Positions 41,310 to 50,654 of a stretch of 64,000 nt of DNA are shown here, in pieces. The translations under genes and the position numbers were made by a program. Each line of letters starts with the position of its first letter. Within the stretch, counting starts at the first letter, position 1. Under the pieces are notes generated by a model. It saw only the letters and a list, made by a program, of their open reading frames with translations. It was not told where the DNA came from and did no database searches. This stretch comes from JAFAXD01 sp963833605 (GTDB taxonomy: Bacteria > Pseudomonadota > Alphaproteobacteria > Rhizobiales > Xanthobacteraceae): assembly GCA_963833605.1 (NCBI GenBank), contig CAWHYZ010000017.1, positions 248,001-312,000 of the forward strand, read 5' to 3'.

Positions 41310-42374
41310 ATGGGTACCAGCGCCAGCAGTAGTCAATTCGATCAGGTCGACGTCTCCAAGAACCTTTCGCAATTGATCCGCAGCAATACGCCCCACTATT
41401 GGACGTACATGAAACAGCGGGCAGATCTTGGCAGCTTGAAGCACTACCTTTCTTTTGACGGCATCCTGGCCGGCGACCCCCATACGGGGAACTTCAGCGT
41501 CTTCCCGCTAAAGCCGGTTGGCGGATCGAGACAGATGAGATTTGTCAACGTCGACTTTGACGATGCCGGCCGCGGACCGTTCGTACTGGATGTGGTTCGC
41601 TACCTGGTCGCGGAGAAGTCCATAAGCAAACAAGTCAAGAAGCGTCCGTTGGAAAGGGGCTATCTTGCAGGCCTCGCCGGGAGGCAGTTGGATCCGCCAA
41701 AGGAAGTACGCGCTCTACTGACCATCTCTGTCTCCGACTACGACGACATGGTGGCAAAATACGCCGAGAAGAAATCTTCAAAGCATGGCTTTGTGCTCAA
41801 AGCAGGGGAGATTGAGGCGTACAACGCGAAGATTGCTCGCGCCACAATCGAACGCCTGTTCAGCACCGAGAAAGTCATCGATCTGGCAATCCGGCCGGAG
41901 CAACGGGGCGGGAGTGTCGACCAGCTGCGCATCTGGGTCCTGGCCGAAGATAAGAGTTCCCGGCGCCGCATCGTGGAGCTTAAGCAGTACGCGAAGCCGG
42001 CAATCGCCAACTACCAGCCGCAACCCCCGGTTCATGAATGGTTGAGCGACGTTCGCCGAGCATTTTGGCCCGGCTTGGATGGTTCTGCCTATGACCTCGT
42101 TGAGCTTGCCGGTGCTGGCCTGTTTTGGATTCGCGAGAAGCACGTATCCCTTATCGACCTGCCTTATTCGAGCAAGAAGAGCAGCGACATCGCGTTCCTA
42201 GAGGCCCTCGCGATTTATGATGCCAACGTGTTAGGTCTCGCCCACGGACGTCAAGCCCAAGGCGCTCCTTACCGCGCCATCGTCGAAAGGGACACCGAAG
42301 CATTCCACGACGCAACGGAAGCTGTCGCCAAGGCCTATCTTGAGGTTGCTCGCGAGAGTTTTCATGATAAGTAG
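41310..42374 (+). CDS. DUF2252-like (aminoglycoside-kinase-fold) protein
   Basis: About 354 residues from the ATG at 41310 (a GTG at 41268 is also open). The core GDPHTGNFSVFP and VNVDFDDAGRGPFVLDVVRY parallels the H-G-D-x-H-x-x-N-F-G and D-F-D-E-x-x-x-G-P-x-x-W-D-x-x-R pattern of DUF2252, whose fold is related to APH/choline kinases. No signal peptide is seen, unlike its neighbours, so its location is unclear. It follows copy 1 of the kinase-like gene by about 90 bases, on the same strand. Function not established. Confidence 0.6.
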   Translation: MGTSASSSQFDQVDVSKNLSQLIRSNTPHYWTYMKQRADLGSLKHYLSFDGILAGDPHTGNFSVFPLKPVGGSRQMRFVNVDFDDAGRGPFVLDVVRYLVAEKSISKQVKKRPLERGYLAGLAGRQLDPPKEVRALLTISVSDYDDMVAKYAEKKSSKHGFVLKAGEIEAYNAKIARATIERLFSTEKVIDLAIRPEQRGGSVDQLRIWVLAEDKSSRRRIVELKQYAKPAIANYQPQPPVHEWLSDVRRAFWPGLDGSAYDLVELAGAGLFWIREKHVSLIDLPYSSKKSSDIAFLEALAIYDANVLGLAHGRQAQGAPYRAIVERDTEAFHDATEAVAKAYLEVARESFHDK

Positions 42375-42529
42375 CCGCTGAGGTCGAGTTTGGCCACGCC
42401 AAAGCCGACTTCGTACGCGGGATGGCGCGCTCCGGGTCGATCGACTTTGGCCTTTGGCCTGGCGCGGGCCTTAGGCCTTGAGGAATCACCACCCGTTTGC
42501 AAGCGTTTCTGGACAAGCAAGGGACGAGC

Positions 42530-43233
42530 ATGGCGAACAGGATCTTTAGCCTCATTTTTTTGGCATCCACTATGTCGCCGTCGGCCATGGCCGCAGGATT
42601 CGATGCGGACTACTATCACCAGCGCTATGGGCTGAGCGACCCTTACCAAAAGCGCGTCGATGATCATGGCAATGGCTATGAAGCGCTCTATGGCGTGCGC
42701 AATTTCCGCGAAGTCTTGAATGGAGTGTTGTTCCGGGGCGGCGCCAACAACAGCTACAATCGCGATGGCCTGCGGCGCAACAAGAACCCTTTGCCTAAAA
42801 ATGGCTTGGCGGATCTTTGCGCCGGGGGCTTCCAGACCGCAATTTACCTTTACTCTACCAATTACTCAAAGGCCGCCTCGCAGACCTCCTGTGCTTCGCT
42901 GCGCGGGAATAACACATTGCACTACTTGCAAATGGGCTATGGCTCTAAGTCGCGCCAGATTTCGAGATGATTTACGCCGCGATTTTGAACCCCGCCTTAG
43001 GACCGATTTATGTTCATTGCTGGAATGGCTGGCATGCTTCCGGATTCATCTCGGCGCTGGCCCTCCGCCAATTCTGCGGCGTCAGCGGCAACGATGCTGT
43101 GAGCTATTGGATTAGAAACACTGACGGCGACGCCAATTATCCTGAACATAAGAAGGGCATTCGGAATTTTGACCCCTACAAGGATCTAATGATCGACCCG
43201 CAAACTCAACAGCGCATTTGCCCGCAACTTTAG
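42530..43233 (+). pseudogene. Exported tyrosine-phosphatase-like protein with altered P-loop (frameshift)
   Basis: The ATG at 42530 follows AAGGGACG and opens a signal peptide (MANRIFSLIFLAS to AMAAG). The body has FREVLNGVLFRGGANN, as in dual-specificity phosphatases near their N-terminal strand. The frame breaks at 42960-42962 (one T short of the expected run) and continues as EMIYAAILNP, then IYVHCWNGWHASG. In true phosphatases the loop is H-C-x5-R-S/T; here the arginine position is alanine (HCWNGWHASG). It may bind phosphoproteins or use another mechanism. Its stop overlaps that of the convergent kinase-like gene by a few bases. Confidence 0.6.
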
Positions 43234-44249
43234 CGGGCCGTAAAATAGGTTGCGTCGCCATGCTGCGCGGCCTGAGTGCGAACGAAAGCCAATAGATTCT
43301 GCGCGCGGTTGAGCAAAAAACGCGGGTCCGAACTCAAGTGCAACGCCGCCGTCAACTGGGTGGATTGATCGCGGTCGCTCAGCAGCTGCACCAACTTCTC
43401 CAAGCGCTCGATCTGCGCGCGGTCAAAGCGGGTGACGATGCGTGAATATTTGGCGAAAGCACCAGGGCCATTCATGCTCGCACCGCCGTTGTCTCGGGCC
43501 GTAAAATAGACCCGTGACCCATCGGTGGTGGCCTCGACGTTGCCGCCGCTCCACCGGTCCCATTGTCCCGTCAAAATATCGAGCGCCATGATTTGTGAAA
43601 ACTCACGGGCCAGTTCCAGCTCGCTCTCACTCCCGCCTTTGATTCCGCGCAGGCTCATGCGGCGGGACGCGGAGGGCACTGGTCCGTCGGCACGAATGAA
43701 GCGGGCGATGGGATCCGCGGAATTGATGGTGTTGGCCGACGGATTGGCCAGGCCGATGACTTCCTGCGATTTGGGCTCAAGGGCGGGTGTAAACACGCCC
43801 ATAATCCCCGAGGGGTTCTGAGCGATATCGGCCAGGTTGGTATCGCGGTTTTCGCGGCGCCAGCGGTTTCTTTCCGGCGCGCCTTGCAAGAGCTTTTTGA
43901 ACATGGAGAGGGCGGTGCCATCCAGTTTGTAGTAGGCCGACGGCATCACCAGCTCACTCATGCCGAGAAAACGGCCGAGTTGGTAAGATACGACTTGCGC
44001 TTCCGGATTTCCGGCGCTGTTGCGTGGCAACCACTTGCCGAATTTTTCATCGCCCCGATCGATTTTCAAACCGACCGAGGTCCCGCCATCTTTGTAGGCC
44101 AGCTTGATGCCTTCGGCATTGAGATTCAGTTTGGCCATGAGCTCGGCAAACTCCCTGTCGCGCGAAGTGGTTTGGAACTCCGACGACAGGTCGGCGGCCG
44201 AGGCGGTGGTTAGGCTGAACGCGAAAACGGTGAGCAAGAGGGTTTTCAT
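43230..44249 (-). CDS. Exported atypical kinase-like protein (FAM20/HipA-like), copy 2
   Basis: About 339 residues from the ATG at 44249 behind GGAG, with signal peptide MKTLLLTVFAFSLTTASA. Candidate kinase motifs: VGLKIDRGDEKFGKWLPR (N-lobe lysine), AQVVSYQLGRFLGMSELV (helix C region), LDILTGQWDRWSGGN (catalytic loop, D-x-x-x-G-x-x-D-R) and TARDNGGAS (metal-binding D-N-G). These are closer to the FAM20C pattern than in copy 1. It faces the phosphatase-like gene. A secreted or periplasmic phosphotransferase is likely but unproven. Confidence 0.65.
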   Translation of the reverse strand: MKTLLLTVFAFSLTTASAADLSSEFQTTSRDREFAELMAKLNLNAEGIKLAYKDGGTSVGLKIDRGDEKFGKWLPRNSAGNPEAQVVSYQLGRFLGMSELVMPSAYYKLDGTALSMFKKLLQGAPERNRWRRENRDTNLADIAQNPSGIMGVFTPALEPKSQEVIGLANPSANTINSADPIARFIRADGPVPSASRRMSLRGIKGGSESELELAREFSQIMALDILTGQWDRWSGGNVEATTDGSRVYFTARDNGGASMNGPGAFAKYSRIVTRFDRAQIERLEKLVQLLSDRDQSTQLTAALHLSSDPRFLLNRAQNLLAFVRTQAAQHGDATYFTAR

Positions 44250-44605
44250 TGTGGATCTCCGCGCCTCTGTTGCGGCCAGGCCGAGCAAGGTTCGCGACGG
44301 GACCGTAACCTCCCGGGTCATTTATACTCGCATGACCGTCGGGATGACGGAGCACCTCGCGGGCTGCCGCTATCGTCGTGACCATATTTGCGCGAGAAGA
44401 TCTGATCATCAACATCCACACTCCTTGGTCGGTCCATCAGGTAATTGAGTAGTGAACCCGACGCCGCAGGTTGGCGCGCGAGCTGCCGATCTAGGGAGTG
44501 ACCGGAAGCGCTTGGCACATCGCTCAGATGACGCGAACGACCCGAAGCGGCCCCTCTCGCGCGCGGAGCAAAGCCCGTGAGTCGCCAGCGGTCTCGATCA
44601 GGCGG

Positions 44606-46416
44606 TCAGTCGGCAGCGTGCGTCCGGGTGCTCGGCCGTCGCGGGAATGCCTGGCCGGGATGACGAATCTCTATCGCCGTGTCCCCGGCGTCCTTTCTGT
44701 ACGACGGACTTCCCGTCATCAGGCGTAGAATGTAGGGCGTCATCTTGACGACAGTCCAAATCATGGCCGCCATCCCCGCCAGTTGATAGCCAATGCGCCG
44801 GCGGCGCAGCGGGGATCCGTCGCGCTTGTGCGCCCGCACCAAGTTCACTGGATTGTAGAAAGCGGCATAACCGCCGATCAGTTTGAACTGACGCTTCCAT
44901 GCGGCTTCGACGGCAACCACGATCACGTGGTTACCGTCACATTTCGATTCCGGGATGACGTAAATGCCGACGCGGTCGAGGACCTTGCCTCTGGCGTAGG
45001 TGGCTTCCAATTCCCGCGTCCCGACCGCCGGGATGTGTACCGTGCATTGCACGCTGACCGCACCCGCTGCGCGGAGAAACCTGATCTGGTTGTACAAGCC
45101 GTAAAGCGCGCCCGGTGTGTAATACGGCTGGCCGTCGTGAAACATCATCATCGCCATCGGCGATATCTTGTGCTCGCGCAGCAGACGAAACAGTTCGACC
45201 GTCTGAGCTGGTTTCTGCCCCTTGTTGATCAGCGTTGCAGTCAAATCTTCGATGCCGAACCACAGTGCGTGCACGCCCCCTCGCGCGCCAGCGGGAGCAG
45301 GTCGCGGTTTCGGTAGGTGTCGAACTGCGTCGCTTCAGTGGCAAATCGAATGCGCTCGCGAAAGGGCCGGTTGCGTGCCGTGGCCTGCGCCATCGCCGTC
45401 AGCAGCGCCTCGGCGGTCTCGCGCCGATTGAAGAAATTGTCGTCCGCGCCGAAGAAATACTTGATGTTGAAGCGTTCGAAAATTGCGGCAATCGTCCGCG
45501 TCAGGCCCTCCGGACTGCGATAACGCCAACTCCTCTGATTGACGGCGGGAATCGGGCAACAGGAACAGTTGAATTTGCAGCCCTGGGTGACGAGCAAGCT
45601 CACTATTTTGGCGTGGCGACCGACGCGCGCCGCGTCGAGCGGCCGGGGCGACAGCCCGGTGCCGCGATGCGGTGGTTCGAGCAAATCGAGCGCCGTCTCT
45701 TCGCCCGGCAATTCATCAAGGTCCCGCACCAATCTCTGCAGTCCGGTGTCGATCAAGACCGGTTCCCGCACGCTGGCACCGGGCGCAAGGTAGACGAGCC
45801 CCGGAATCGTTTCGAGCGCGCCCTCGCCGCGCGCGCGCTCGAATGCCGCACGCATCGTGCCGCGAGCGCCGCGATAGTCGAGCAGCGTGTCAAGCAGTTC
45901 GAGCAGGACGTATTGCTCTCCGGTAACCACCACGTCGGGGGCGGCCCGATCACGCTCCCCAGGTTCCGGCCAGAAGTTATATGGCTCGTAGATCGCCTTG
46001 GACCCTCCGGCGATGATCAGCGGCCGCTCGGCGCCAACTGACCATGCCTCGCTGATTGCATCAAAGGCCCGCTGCGAATGGATCTGCATGCTGGATATCA
46101 ACAGCATCTCGAGCGCGCGCCCTTCAAGACGCGCTCGACTTGCTCTGAAGTTGGGATTCCAGAGCTGAAACACGGCCCGCGTGCGAGCGAATCCAGCCTG
46201 ATGCATCGCGTTGGCGATCGCGCTCGCGCCGGCAGGAAACATCAGCGCGTCGTAAAAGATGAACGGAAGCAGGCGCGTGCTTCGGTCGAACGCCGACAGG
46301 ACAACCGTCGGAATCTCCGCCAGCGTGGCAGACCGGCTCCTCAAGCGCGCCTGCAACGCGCGGTAGGCGCCCTGTCGAACGAAACGATCGGAAGCCTTGC
46401 GGACTGCCAATTCCAT
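44606..46416 (-). pseudogene. Radical SAM protein with B12-binding-like N-terminal domain (frameshift)
   Basis: Start at 46416 behind GGAGG. An N-terminal domain of about 250 residues looks like the Rossmann-type B12-binding part of class B radical SAM enzymes (without a clear D-x-H-x-x-G). The 4Fe-4S ligands are in QGCKFNCSCCPIP, followed by KYFFGADDNFF. The frame fails at 45276-45280 (run of five C on the plus strand); one more base joins it to HALWFGIEDLTATLINKG and a normal C-terminal half ending at 44606. It probably modifies a lipid, polyketide or peptide. Its place inside the repeat-bounded cassette is notable. Confidence 0.75.
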
Positions 46417-46586
46417 AGCCGCGCCTCCGATCGACGAGTCGTGCCGTCAGGTGCAAAGCGGGTCCCCGGCATCCTAGCGCATGATCCCGCGAAGCGTGAG
46501 CGGTTCGCCGAAAAGATCACGCGCCAAATCAATATTTTAGCGCGCGATCGAACTCAAAACCGGTGCCCACTTTTGCTGCTCGCGCG

Positions 46587-46751
46587 CTAGTGTCCCGATT
46601 CCGAAGTTCGTCACACGCTGCAACACGCTCAACACGAACTTCGGAATCGAAAGGACACTAGCAAATCTATGATTTTAGTGTGGTTTTGGATTTGAAGTTC
46701 CTATACGAGCGCGCGGCAACAATGATAGGAACTTCAAATCCACCACACGAG
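46587..46751 (+). repeat. Composite palindromic repeat, copy A (two hairpins)
   Basis: Hairpin a: CTAGTGTCC (46587-46595) plus GATTCCGAAGTTCGT (46597-46611) pair with ACGAACTTCGGAATC (46634-46648) and GGACACTAG (46653-46661). Hairpin b: GTGTGG (46678-46683) plus GGATTTGAAGTTCCTAT (46688-46704) pair with ATAGGAACTTCAAATCC (46725-46741) and CCACAC (46743-46748). A decayed inverted copy is at 39173-39305. It looks like a non-autonomous MITE or REP-like element. Confidence 0.75.
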
Positions 46752-46852
46752 GGCCCGCTCTGCGCAATTCCAACCCGCGGCCTGATTGCGTTATGCGGAT
46801 GTTGCGATCTCCGACGCCGCGCTGTCGGGGACATGCATGATATGATCGCCCG

Positions 46853-48541
46853 ATGCAAGAACCTGCAGTATCCACGGCAGTGCTCCTGAAGGACGGTCTT
46901 GAGTTGCATCAAGCCGGCCGACTTTCCGATGCGGCAGCCGTTTTCGGGCAGATCCTCGAGGCAGATCCCGGACATTTTGAAGCTCGGCATTTCCTGGGGA
47001 TCGTGCATTGCCAGCAGGGCAGTTACGCGCAGGCGCTGCACCATATCGATCTTGCATTGGCCTTGAACTCTCAGGTCGCCGCTACGCACTATGCTCGCGC
47101 GATCCCCCTCCTTGCGCTGAAGCGTTTCGACGAGGCGCTGCCGAGCCTGGACCGGGCAATCGCGATCAATCCGACCTTTGCCGAAGCATTCAACAACCGC
47201 GGCGTTGCGCTGCTGGAACTGGAGCGGTTCGAGGACGCGCTGGCGAGCTTTGATCACGCAATCGCCCTCAATTCAACACTGACTTTAGCATTCAACAACC
47301 GGGGCAACGCACTGCGCAGCCTCGGGCGGCCCGACGATGCGCTGGCGAGCTTCGACCAGGCGATCGCCCTCAAGCCCAACTACGCCGAAGCGTTCAATAG
47401 TCGAGGCGTGATCCTGCAGGAACTCAAGCGTGTCGACGAGGCGTTGGCCAGTTACGACCGGGCGATCGCCCTCAGGCCGGATTACGCAGAGGCGTTCAAT
47501 AATCGCGGCGTGACCCTGCAGGACCTCAAGCGGATCGACGAGGCGTTGGCGAGTTACGACCGGGCGATCGCGCTCAGACCTCACTACGCCGACGCGTTGA
47601 CGGGCCGAGGCTTGTGCCGCCTGCTTGCCGGCCGATTTATCGAAGGCTGGGCCGACCACGAATGGCGATGGAAATCAGTAACATTCGCGCACCACAAGCG
47701 TCCCGGGTTCCCGGATTGGCAAGGTGAAAACCTGGAGGGACGGCATCTGCTGGTCTTCAGTGAGCAAGGTCTCGGTGATGTCATCCAGTTCGCCCGGTAT
47801 CTACCTTTGCTGCAACGGCAGCGATGCCGGCTGACGTTTCAAACCTATCCCACACTGGTTCGCTTGCTTCGCCCGCTCACGACCGCAATCGAGGTCGTCA
47901 CCGTTCTCGACCGGAAACAAGAATTTGATGTCCAAGTCGCGCTCATGAGCCTTCCGTATCGGTTTGGCACCGGCCTGTCGTCCATTCCGAACGCGGTGCC
48001 ATACCTGCGCGCGGAAGCCGAATTTGTTGCACGCTATCGGCAGCGGATCGGCGTGCATGGCTTCAAGGTGGGTATCGCCTGGCAGGGCAACCCGCACGCC
48101 AAGGTCGATCGCGGACGTTCGATCCCGCTCAGGGAATTTCTGCCGCTGGCGCGACTGCCCGGCGTCCGCCTGATCAGCTTGCAAAGGCAACACGGCCTGG
48201 AGCAACTCGCCCAGTTACCGGCAGATGCGAACATCGAGACGCGAGGCGACGACTTCGCACCTGCCCCGGATGAGTTCATCGACACAGCTGCAGCAATCGC
48301 CAACCTCGACCTCGTCATCACCAGCGATACCTCTGTCGCACACCTGTCGGCAGCGCTGGGTTGCCCGACCTGGGTTGTTCTTGCGTACGCAGCGGACTGG
48401 CGCTGGATGCTCGATCGGGACGACAGCCCCTGGTATCCGTCCATGCGGCTATTCAGGCAGCCGCATCCAGGCGACTGGGGCTCAACGTTCTCCAACGTTG
48501 TGAGCGCCCTGGTAGCTTTGCGAAACCGGATGCTGCCGTAG
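46853..48541 (+). CDS. TPR protein with glycosyltransferase-like C-terminal domain
   Basis: 562 residues. Residues about 10-270 are seven to eight tetratricopeptide repeats (EAFNNRGVALLELERFEDAL and similar). The C-terminal 290 residues (GLGDVIQFARYLPLLQRQ, VGIAWQGNPHAKVDRGRSI, ITSDTSVAHLSAALGCPTWV) match the heptosyltransferase/GT9-like half often attached to TPRs in bacteria. It may glycosylate a surface component. It starts about 100 bases behind repeat copy A. Confidence 0.85.
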   Translation: MQEPAVSTAVLLKDGLELHQAGRLSDAAAVFGQILEADPGHFEARHFLGIVHCQQGSYAQALHHIDLALALNSQVAATHYARAIPLLALKRFDEALPSLDRAIAINPTFAEAFNNRGVALLELERFEDALASFDHAIALNSTLTLAFNNRGNALRSLGRPDDALASFDQAIALKPNYAEAFNSRGVILQELKRVDEALASYDRAIALRPDYAEAFNNRGVTLQDLKRIDEALASYDRAIALRPHYADALTGRGLCRLLAGRFIEGWADHEWRWKSVTFAHHKRPGFPDWQGENLEGRHLLVFSEQGLGDVIQFARYLPLLQRQRCRLTFQTYPTLVRLLRPLTTAIEVVTVLDRKQEFDVQVALMSLPYRFGTGLSSIPNAVPYLRAEAEFVARYRQRIGVHGFKVGIAWQGNPHAKVDRGRSIPLREFLPLARLPGVRLISLQRQHGLEQLAQLPADANIETRGDDFAPAPDEFIDTAAAIANLDLVITSDTSVAHLSAALGCPTWVVLAYAADWRWMLDRDDSPWYPSMRLFRQPHPGDWGSTFSNVVSALVALRNRMLP

Positions 48542-48590
48542 AGCGGACGAAATGGGCTCCACTTCCCACTCCGAGGTCAGCGCACCGCGA

Positions 48591-49388
48591 TTAAGTTTGG
48601 GCAAGGATTCCTCGGCTGAAAAGCCCTTCCCACGCCTCTTCTACGTCATCCGCGAAACCAAGCGTTTCAAGGTCCGAGCGCTCGATCATGCCGTTCTCGG
48701 CAAGCGACTGAAAGTTGATGACTTGGGTCCAGTAGCTTCGGTCGAAACATAAGATGGGGATCGGTGGGGCCCGGCGTGTTCGCACAAGATTTAGAATTTC
48801 AAACAATTCATCCAGCGTTCCAAAGCCGCCGGGAAATACGACAAGCGCACGCGCGCGCTTTGCCAGATGCAACTTTCGCATAGCGAAATAATGAAACTGA
48901 AACGTCAAATCCGGCGTGCTGTAAATGTTTGGTTCTTGCTCATGCGGAAGTTGAATATTGAAGCCGACCGACGGCGCGCCTGCGTCGGCCGCACCCCTGT
49001 TGGCTGCCTCCATAATCCCAGGTCCCCCGCCCGTCGCAATGACATTGTGTCGCAAACCGCCTACCGGGGTGAGGGCTCCGCCGCGTTCGGATGCAATGCG
49101 AGCGAATCTGCGTGCCTGTTCGTACCATCGGATCGTGGGCAAACGATCAGCGTCGTCCCGCAACGGAACAGAATTTGAAACTGGTTGGCCGTTAGCGGTC
49201 TCGGAAACCCGGGCGCTGCCGATCACAACGATGGTGGACACTATGCCCCATTCTCGTAGTCGTTCTTCAGGCTTTTCGTATTCCAAAAAGAATCGGATCC
49301 CACGCGTGGAATCTCCTGAGAGAAAATCCGGGTCCAGTGACGCAAGTCGATATGCCCCCGTTCGAGGACGCAGGTCCATGCTCGTCAT
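48591..49388 (-). CDS. LOG-family/TIGR00730 Rossmann-fold protein
   Basis: About 265 residues from the ATG at 49388, which has GAGGAG seven bases upstream. Motifs TGGGPGIMEAANRGA and VFPGGFGTLDELFE are the nucleotide-binding and catalytic signatures of LOG-type phosphoribohydrolases (once annotated lysine decarboxylase). Such enzymes release cytokinin-like bases or hydrolyse AMP. An N-terminal extension of about 70 residues is present. The gene is single. Confidence 0.85.
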   Translation of the reverse strand: MTSMDLRPRTGAYRLASLDPDFLSGDSTRGIRFFLEYEKPEERLREWGIVSTIVVIGSARVSETANGQPVSNSVPLRDDADRLPTIRWYEQARRFARIASERGGALTPVGGLRHNVIATGGGPGIMEAANRGAADAGAPSVGFNIQLPHEQEPNIYSTPDLTFQFHYFAMRKLHLAKRARALVVFPGGFGTLDELFEILNLVRTRRAPPIPILCFDRSYWTQVINFQSLAENGMIERSDLETLGFADDVEEAWEGLFSRGILAQT

Positions 49389-49990
49389 AAAACATCTCCT
49401 CGGTACCCCATAGCGTGGCAAGCAGCGGCAGTCATGTGACGGCTAGAGCCACGCGCCCCTGGAGGAAACTCCTGCGCATAGAAATCCTAATCAATCGTGA
49501 CTAAAAGATGGTGAGAGCTCTCGGCGTTTGTCCTGCGAGGTGATCGGAATAAGGGGCCGGCTATTCCCCGGTTCTGGCGCGAAGCTGTCGATCTGGAATG
49601 TCCGCGCTTTGGTTGCCATTGGGGGATAAGCGGAACTGGCGATCGGGCCGATCCGCTAGCGTTTCGACAAAGCACAGGATCTTCCGGCGATCGTCGCCGA
49701 GTTTCCGATCATCCCGCATGGGCCTGCTGTGCGTGAACCGCGCTGCAAGCCCGCTCTTCAACTCCGCGGGTTCCGACCTATCGAGAATCGCGCAGACGCG
49801 TGCAACGAACACGGTGCCCGCCGTTCGCGACGAAAATCCGCTCAACAACCATGGTGAACTCATAACTGCCGAATTCCTGCTGCGCAATCCCATACGCAAC
49901 AGGAGCAGCAGGGGCCCGCACGAAGGATCGTGCGGACGTCTTTGGATATTGCGACAAGCCGTCGCCGAAACGATGAACGGCTGCGTCCGA
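49389..49990. other. Intergenic stretch without recognisable gene
   Basis: About 600 bases. Open frames on both strands (49561-49899, 49598-50083) overlap each other and show no family motif. One runs into the SnoaL gene antisense, so none is called. Confidence 0.4.
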
Positions 49991-50437
49991 TCAGGCGGCC
50001 CTGAGAAGGCCGAGTTGGGTCAACGCCTTCACGCCGTCATCGAGACCGATCTCCTGCGCGATCTGGCCGTTATGGATGCGTAGAACCGTGGTGCCGGTGA
50101 AATGCATTTTCCGGAGGGTCGCGGCGGGCAGTGAGCCCATCAGGAAATCACTGAAGGCCGGACCCGTGTGCGTGCCGCCGCCTTCCCACTGACCGACGAC
50201 ATAGTCACCTTCGGCAATCAGGTCCGCAGTACCCCAGAAGTTGAGATCGGGGAACGCCTTGCGGAAATCGATCATGAACGCCTTGATATCGTCACGACCC
50301 CGACGCGGATCGTGCAAGGAGTACTGCAGGAGCATATCGGGCGCCGCGAGTTCGTCCACGACGTCGAGATTGCAGGTCTTGCCCCAGAATTCGGTGAACC
50401 ACCGGCCGACGATGGCCTTGTTTTCGTCCTTGCTCAT
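49991..50437 (-). CDS. SnoaL-like ester cyclase/nuclear-transport-factor-2-fold protein
   Basis: 148 residues from the ATG at 50437 with AGGG upstream; the open frame to 50818 is longer but unlikely. The pattern IVGRWFTEFWGK, PRRGRDDIKAFMIDFRKAFPD and VLRIHNGQIAQEI is typical of SnoaL-like cyclases and NTF2-fold proteins. Exact role unknown. Confidence 0.85.
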   Translation of the reverse strand: MSKDENKAIVGRWFTEFWGKTCNLDVVDELAAPDMLLQYSLHDPRRGRDDIKAFMIDFRKAFPDLNFWGTADLIAEGDYVVGQWEGGGTHTGPAFSDFLMGSLPAATLRKMHFTGTTVLRIHNGQIAQEIGLDDGVKALTQLGLLRAA

Positions 50438-50654
50438 TTCGGATACCCTTGCTGTCTGGTGTCGAAAGTCACCGACCGCAGTCGATGACCTGCGCGATGG
50501 GTAATCCGGGATACGGCGGCACAAACTCCGCTTCTTGCTGCGGCATCGAAATTCGTCACCCATTCGGTGCCGAGCATAAGGTGGCGCTGATGCGCCAGAC
50601 ATCGCTATTGTGCTACACCTTCGCCAGCCCTTCGCCTCATCTCCCGCCCACGGT

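Noticed and set aside
49561..50083. Overlapping hypothetical open frames on both strands
   Set aside because: No ribosome site or family motif; one runs antisense into the SnoaL gene.
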